Of a DNA stretch of 64,000 nucleotides, positions 56,116-64,000 are shown piece after piece. Within the stretch, counting starts at the first letter, position 1; every line of letters starts with the position of its first letter. A program made the translations under genes and the position numbers. Under the pieces are notes generated by a model, which saw only the letters and a list, made by a program, of their open reading frames with translations, did no database searches and was not told the origin of the DNA. This stretch comes from Scylla paramamosain (lineage: Eukaryota; Arthropoda; Malacostraca; Decapoda; Portunidae): the NCBI RefSeq assembly GCF_035594125.1, contig NC_087163.1, positions 9,400,001 to 9,464,000 on the forward strand, written 5' to 3'.

Positions 56116-57509
56116 TTAGCGCGGACCGTAGTGCAAACTTCAGAAAAAACTCAATTTCATTTATTAAAAAAATCCAAAAAATAAAATAAAAACCTACATT
56201 CAAAATTACTTGGGGATCGGGAAGCCCTTGGCCTTAATGACCTGTTTAAGTCTGTTTGGGACTGAATCGGCCAAATTCTGACAGTGGGAAGCAGGTATTT
56301 CATCCCAAACCTTCTGAATGGCTAATTCAAGCTTAGGAATAGTTGATGTGTCCTCCTGACGAAGGCGTGCCTTCATGATGCCCCACAAGTTTTCAATGGG
56401 GGAAATATCGGGTGACTGACCAGGCCAATCCCTTATATACTCAACTTCACAATCATTGAGCCATTTTTTTGCCGCCTTAGAGGTGTGGCAAGGGGCGCCG
56501 TCCTGCTGCAGGATCTCACATCCGGTTTTTGCAAAACACTCTCCAAATTCTCCTGCAGAAGTTTAATATAGCGCTCTGAGTTGACAGTCTGGCCCTTAGG
56601 GAGTATTGCAAGGTTTCCCAAACCACCATAGCCAAAGGCACCCCAAACCATGAGATAGGGTGGGTGTTTAACACTTGTCACCGTCAGGCGTGGGTCACAT
56701 GCTGACGCAGCAGGAGACTTCCACACCTTCTTTCCCTTGCTCTCGCTGATACAAAAGATCGCCTCATCAGTCCAAAGTACCATTCTCCAGGCTGTAATGT
56801 CCCAGTCTTTGTATTCTTTGGCAAATTTGACGCGTCGAGCCCTTTGTCGGGCAGTGACCAAGGGCTTAACACGTGCTTTAACTTTCGAGTAATTTAAGCG
56901 CTTCTGAATATTTTCTTGAATTGTCCTAATAGAGACTCCTCCAAGAAGTTTAGGGTTCTTTTCCTTCAATTCCTTTGCAGTAATAGAAGGTTGGAGGTCC
57001 AATTGACGCTTTACAAGCCTTAAAGCCTTTGGAGATATAGCAAGGGCCTTGCCCCCAGCATGTTTGTGGGTGGGCACAAAATCACCCTTGCCACCCACAC
57101 GCCATTTATTAAGGAGTCTGGACACAGTTGATTCTGTCAATCCAACTAAATGGGCTATTTCTCGATTATTTTTACCTACTTTGTGGAGTTCAACAACTCT
57201 CACGACATCATCATGCTTTGTACGGTTTCCAGGCATCATGCAAAGAGCATAGCACGCCCAAAAGGACAGCAAAAATAATGGTAAAAGCTAAAGAAATTCT
57301 GAGACAAAGCCAGGAAAAACGAACTCTCCGCTGGCCAGTAACACACTGAGACCGAGAAACGTGACGCGCGGCGGGTAGGAGTGTTGGGGAAGGATGCCGG
57401 TTAGTCACTTTCTCCCGGCTTGATTTTGGTTACACAGAATCATATGGTTCCCCAAAACGCGGATCGTAGTGCAAACTCAAAAAGTTTGCACTACGGTCCG
57501 CGCTAACTG
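56113..57509 (-). mobile_element. Tc1-like DNA transposon 2, nearly intact (1397 bp)
   Basis: Perfect 28-bp terminal inverted repeats: 56113-56140 (starting CAGTTAGCGCGGACCGTAG) and 57482-57509. TA duplication at 56111-56112 and 57510-57511, inside an AT/AC microsatellite. It encodes one transposase on the minus strand with a single visible frameshift. Next to the right repeat an additional, inverted copy of the repeat core (57459-57477) makes a hairpin with 57483-57501. Confidence 0.95.
56206..57242 (-). pseudogene. Tc1-like transposase, one 1-base frameshift
   Basis: Cut-and-paste DDE transposase. Start chosen at the ATG of MMPGNRTKHDDVV near 57240. N-terminal paired helix-turn-helix: VVRVVELHKVGKNNREIAHL, VGLTESTVSRLLNKWRVGGK, then QPSITAKELKEKNPKLLGGV. 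Catalytic domain: WRMVLWTDEAIFCISESKGK (first Asp), YLMVWGAFGYGGLGNLAILP, then after the shift EILQQDGAPCHTSKAAKKWL (second Asp) and RDWPGQSPDISPIENLWGIM (Glu). I count 35 residues between second Asp and Glu (DD35E-like). C-terminus: LADSVPNRLKQVIKAKGFPI. The frameshift is one T missing in a T run near 56530, so a homopolymer sequencing error is a real alternative to a true mutation. Confidence 0.9.
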
Positions 57510-57511
57510 TA

Positions 57512-58896
<1,385 letters not shown>

Positions 58897-58961
58897 ATTA
58901 TTCTTTTGTCATTCATTCTTACTACTTTCTCTATTTTATATCACATTATCTCGCTGCATAT

Positions 58962-60779
<1,818 letters not shown>

Positions 60780-61050
60780 CCCTGCTTGAAATGTTTACCT
60801 CCTGAAGAGTTGGATGTCTATGAAAAAACGTGGAAAAGTGCAGGGTGGTATCATCAACGTAGGAGTGGATAGGACAAGAAGTGTGGTTTAGATCATTAAT
60901 GAATAATAAGAGAGTGGGTGACAGGACAGAACCCTGAGGAACACCACTGTTAATAGATTTAGGAGAAGAACAGTGACCATCTACCACAGCAGCAATAGAA
61001 CGGTCAGAAAGGAAACTTGAGATGAAGTTACAGAGAGAAGGAGAGAAGCT
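60780..61050 (-). repeat. Direct duplication of an internal part of LINE-A copy 6
   Basis: Near-identical to 59938-60205, sharing private variants (GAAAAAACGTGG, TGCTTGAAATGTTTACC), in the same orientation about 842 bp further on. It ends abruptly in ATATATAAAAAAAATATAT. Confidence 0.88.
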
Positions 61051-63147
<2,097 letters not shown>

Positions 63148-63272
63148 TAATTTTACACAACTGATACCTATGACTCATATGTTATCATGCTCATCCACAT
63201 GCTTGTTTTTCTTTCTTATCAATTCATCAGTCAATACCAATAACCTGTACATCTTCCCAACATGGTTGTGTT

Positions 63273-63778
63273 CATAGCTGGGTGTGATAATGAAAAAGTT
63301 TATCACGATAACCGATAATTCAATAACAATAACTTTATCGGCGATAACTTATAATCGGTTACTGTCATTAAATTGATTGCCTGATAACTGATGGCCAATA
63401 AATTGATAAATCGAAAATTCTGATACTAGCGATAGCAATATTGATATTTTAAATTAAAAACTGATAAATCCGAATCTTTATTTTTATCTTTATCTTAGAA
63501 AACTTAGATAAATCCTAGAAAAAAACTTTAAATTCAATGTTTACCCTGTTTGTTCACTAATGAAAAGTACTGTTTCAAGTAAAATAACTACTTTTGATTT
63601 TGAAAGTTTAAAACTTCAACATGCTCATGTTATTGCTTATTGCTAGTTTGAAACCAAAATTATTGCCAATGCCGATGAATCGATAACACGGGAAAAATAA
63701 TTATCAGATTACTGATAACCAGATATCATTATTGCAATAAATTATCATGATTATATATCGCGATAATGCACTCCTATG
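63273..63778. mobile_element. hAT-type MITE (506 bp) with 8-bp target duplication
   Basis: Flanked by GTTGTGTT at 63265-63272 and 63779-63786. Terminal inverted repeats CATAGCTGGGTG / CACTCCTATG. Strongly AT-rich, without coding capacity, and packed with GATAA/TTATC words on both strands. An 8-bp duplication with short imperfect terminal repeats is the hAT signature. Confidence 0.85.
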
Positions 63779-63786
63779 GTTGTGTT

Positions 63787-64000
63787 GCACCCATGCATCT
63801 TGAAAGTGGACATTAGGAAAACATGTGGGGATGATTGTTACTGCAGCAAGTCCATATCATGGGTATGGTTATAGTAACAATAACTGATGTTCACTGACTG
63901 GTTGATTTGTAACATCTCAATATCTCGGAATGAAAACCAGCAATTTTTGCACTAGCTTCCATCTCACATTTTGGCTATACATACCTAGACCCATCCTGAG
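63787..64000. other. Non-coding stretch to window end
   Basis: Nothing recognised in the last 214 bp. Confidence 0.5.

Overview
This is a eukaryotic nuclear window, most likely from a decapod crustacean or a close arthropod relative. That is an inference from four things: extreme microsatellite density ((CT)n, (AT)n, (AC)n, (TTA)n); a degenerate arthropod-telomere-like GGTTA tract; crab/shrimp-type non-LTR retrotransposons; and exons of a large lipid transfer protein (LLTP) gene with GT-AG introns. There are no operons and no prokaryotic features. I found no rRNA, tRNA or CRISPR array by reading.

Layout. 1-4.8 kb is AT-rich, microsatellite-laden DNA without a recognisable gene. 4.8-11.4 kb holds a near full-length but decayed LINE (family A, APE endonuclease plus RT, minus strand), then a decayed Ty3/gypsy integrase/RNase H remnant interrupted by another LINE-A 3' piece, then a LINE-B 3' end. 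11.4-27.3 kb is a nested retrotransposon block. Two plus-strand LINE-B copies (APE-type, 3' tail of ACTAGGTAAATAC followed by (AC)n) are each split by a minus-strand DIRS-like tyrosine-recombinase retrotransposon. DIRS-2 (about 4.66 kb) has both inverted terminal repeats and the internal complementary region that define the order. DIRS-1 has lost its left end. 28.1-29.8 kb is a 5'-truncated LINE-A with an uninterrupted RT frame.

31.1-41.4 kb contains the only host gene recognised: five phase-compatible plus-strand exons (31126-31331, 32094-32276, 32454-32600, 33331-33496, 41182-41428) encoding about 315 residues of a vitellogenin_N/LPD_N domain, with two cysteine pairs placed as in this superfamily. 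The last visible intron (7.7 kb) is filled with a MITE, a minisatellite, a LINE-B piece and a LINE-A piece that is itself split by a Tc1-like element. The first exon (signal peptide) and the exons after 41.43 kb were not found.

43.9-55 kb is again LINE-B (two plus copies head to tail, one large minus copy), interrupted by a LINE-A and by a TA-flanked element (element C). 55-63.2 kb is a chain of elements separated by (AT)n tracts: element C, a nearly intact Tc1-like transposon (56113-57509), LINE-A pieces in both orientations, element C again and another LINE-A. A 506-bp hAT-type MITE with an 8-bp target duplication lies at 63273-63778.

How it fits together. The window is mainly a record of transposition. 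LINE-B carries a microsatellite 3' tail, and at four places another LINE-B copy begins exactly after such a tail. DIRS elements sit in LINE-B. Mariner-type elements sit in TA-rich tracts. Uninterrupted LINE-B sequence elsewhere in the window serves as an empty-site reference, so several insertions can be resolved to the base. All family assignments are from motifs and translations read by eye; no database search was possible.
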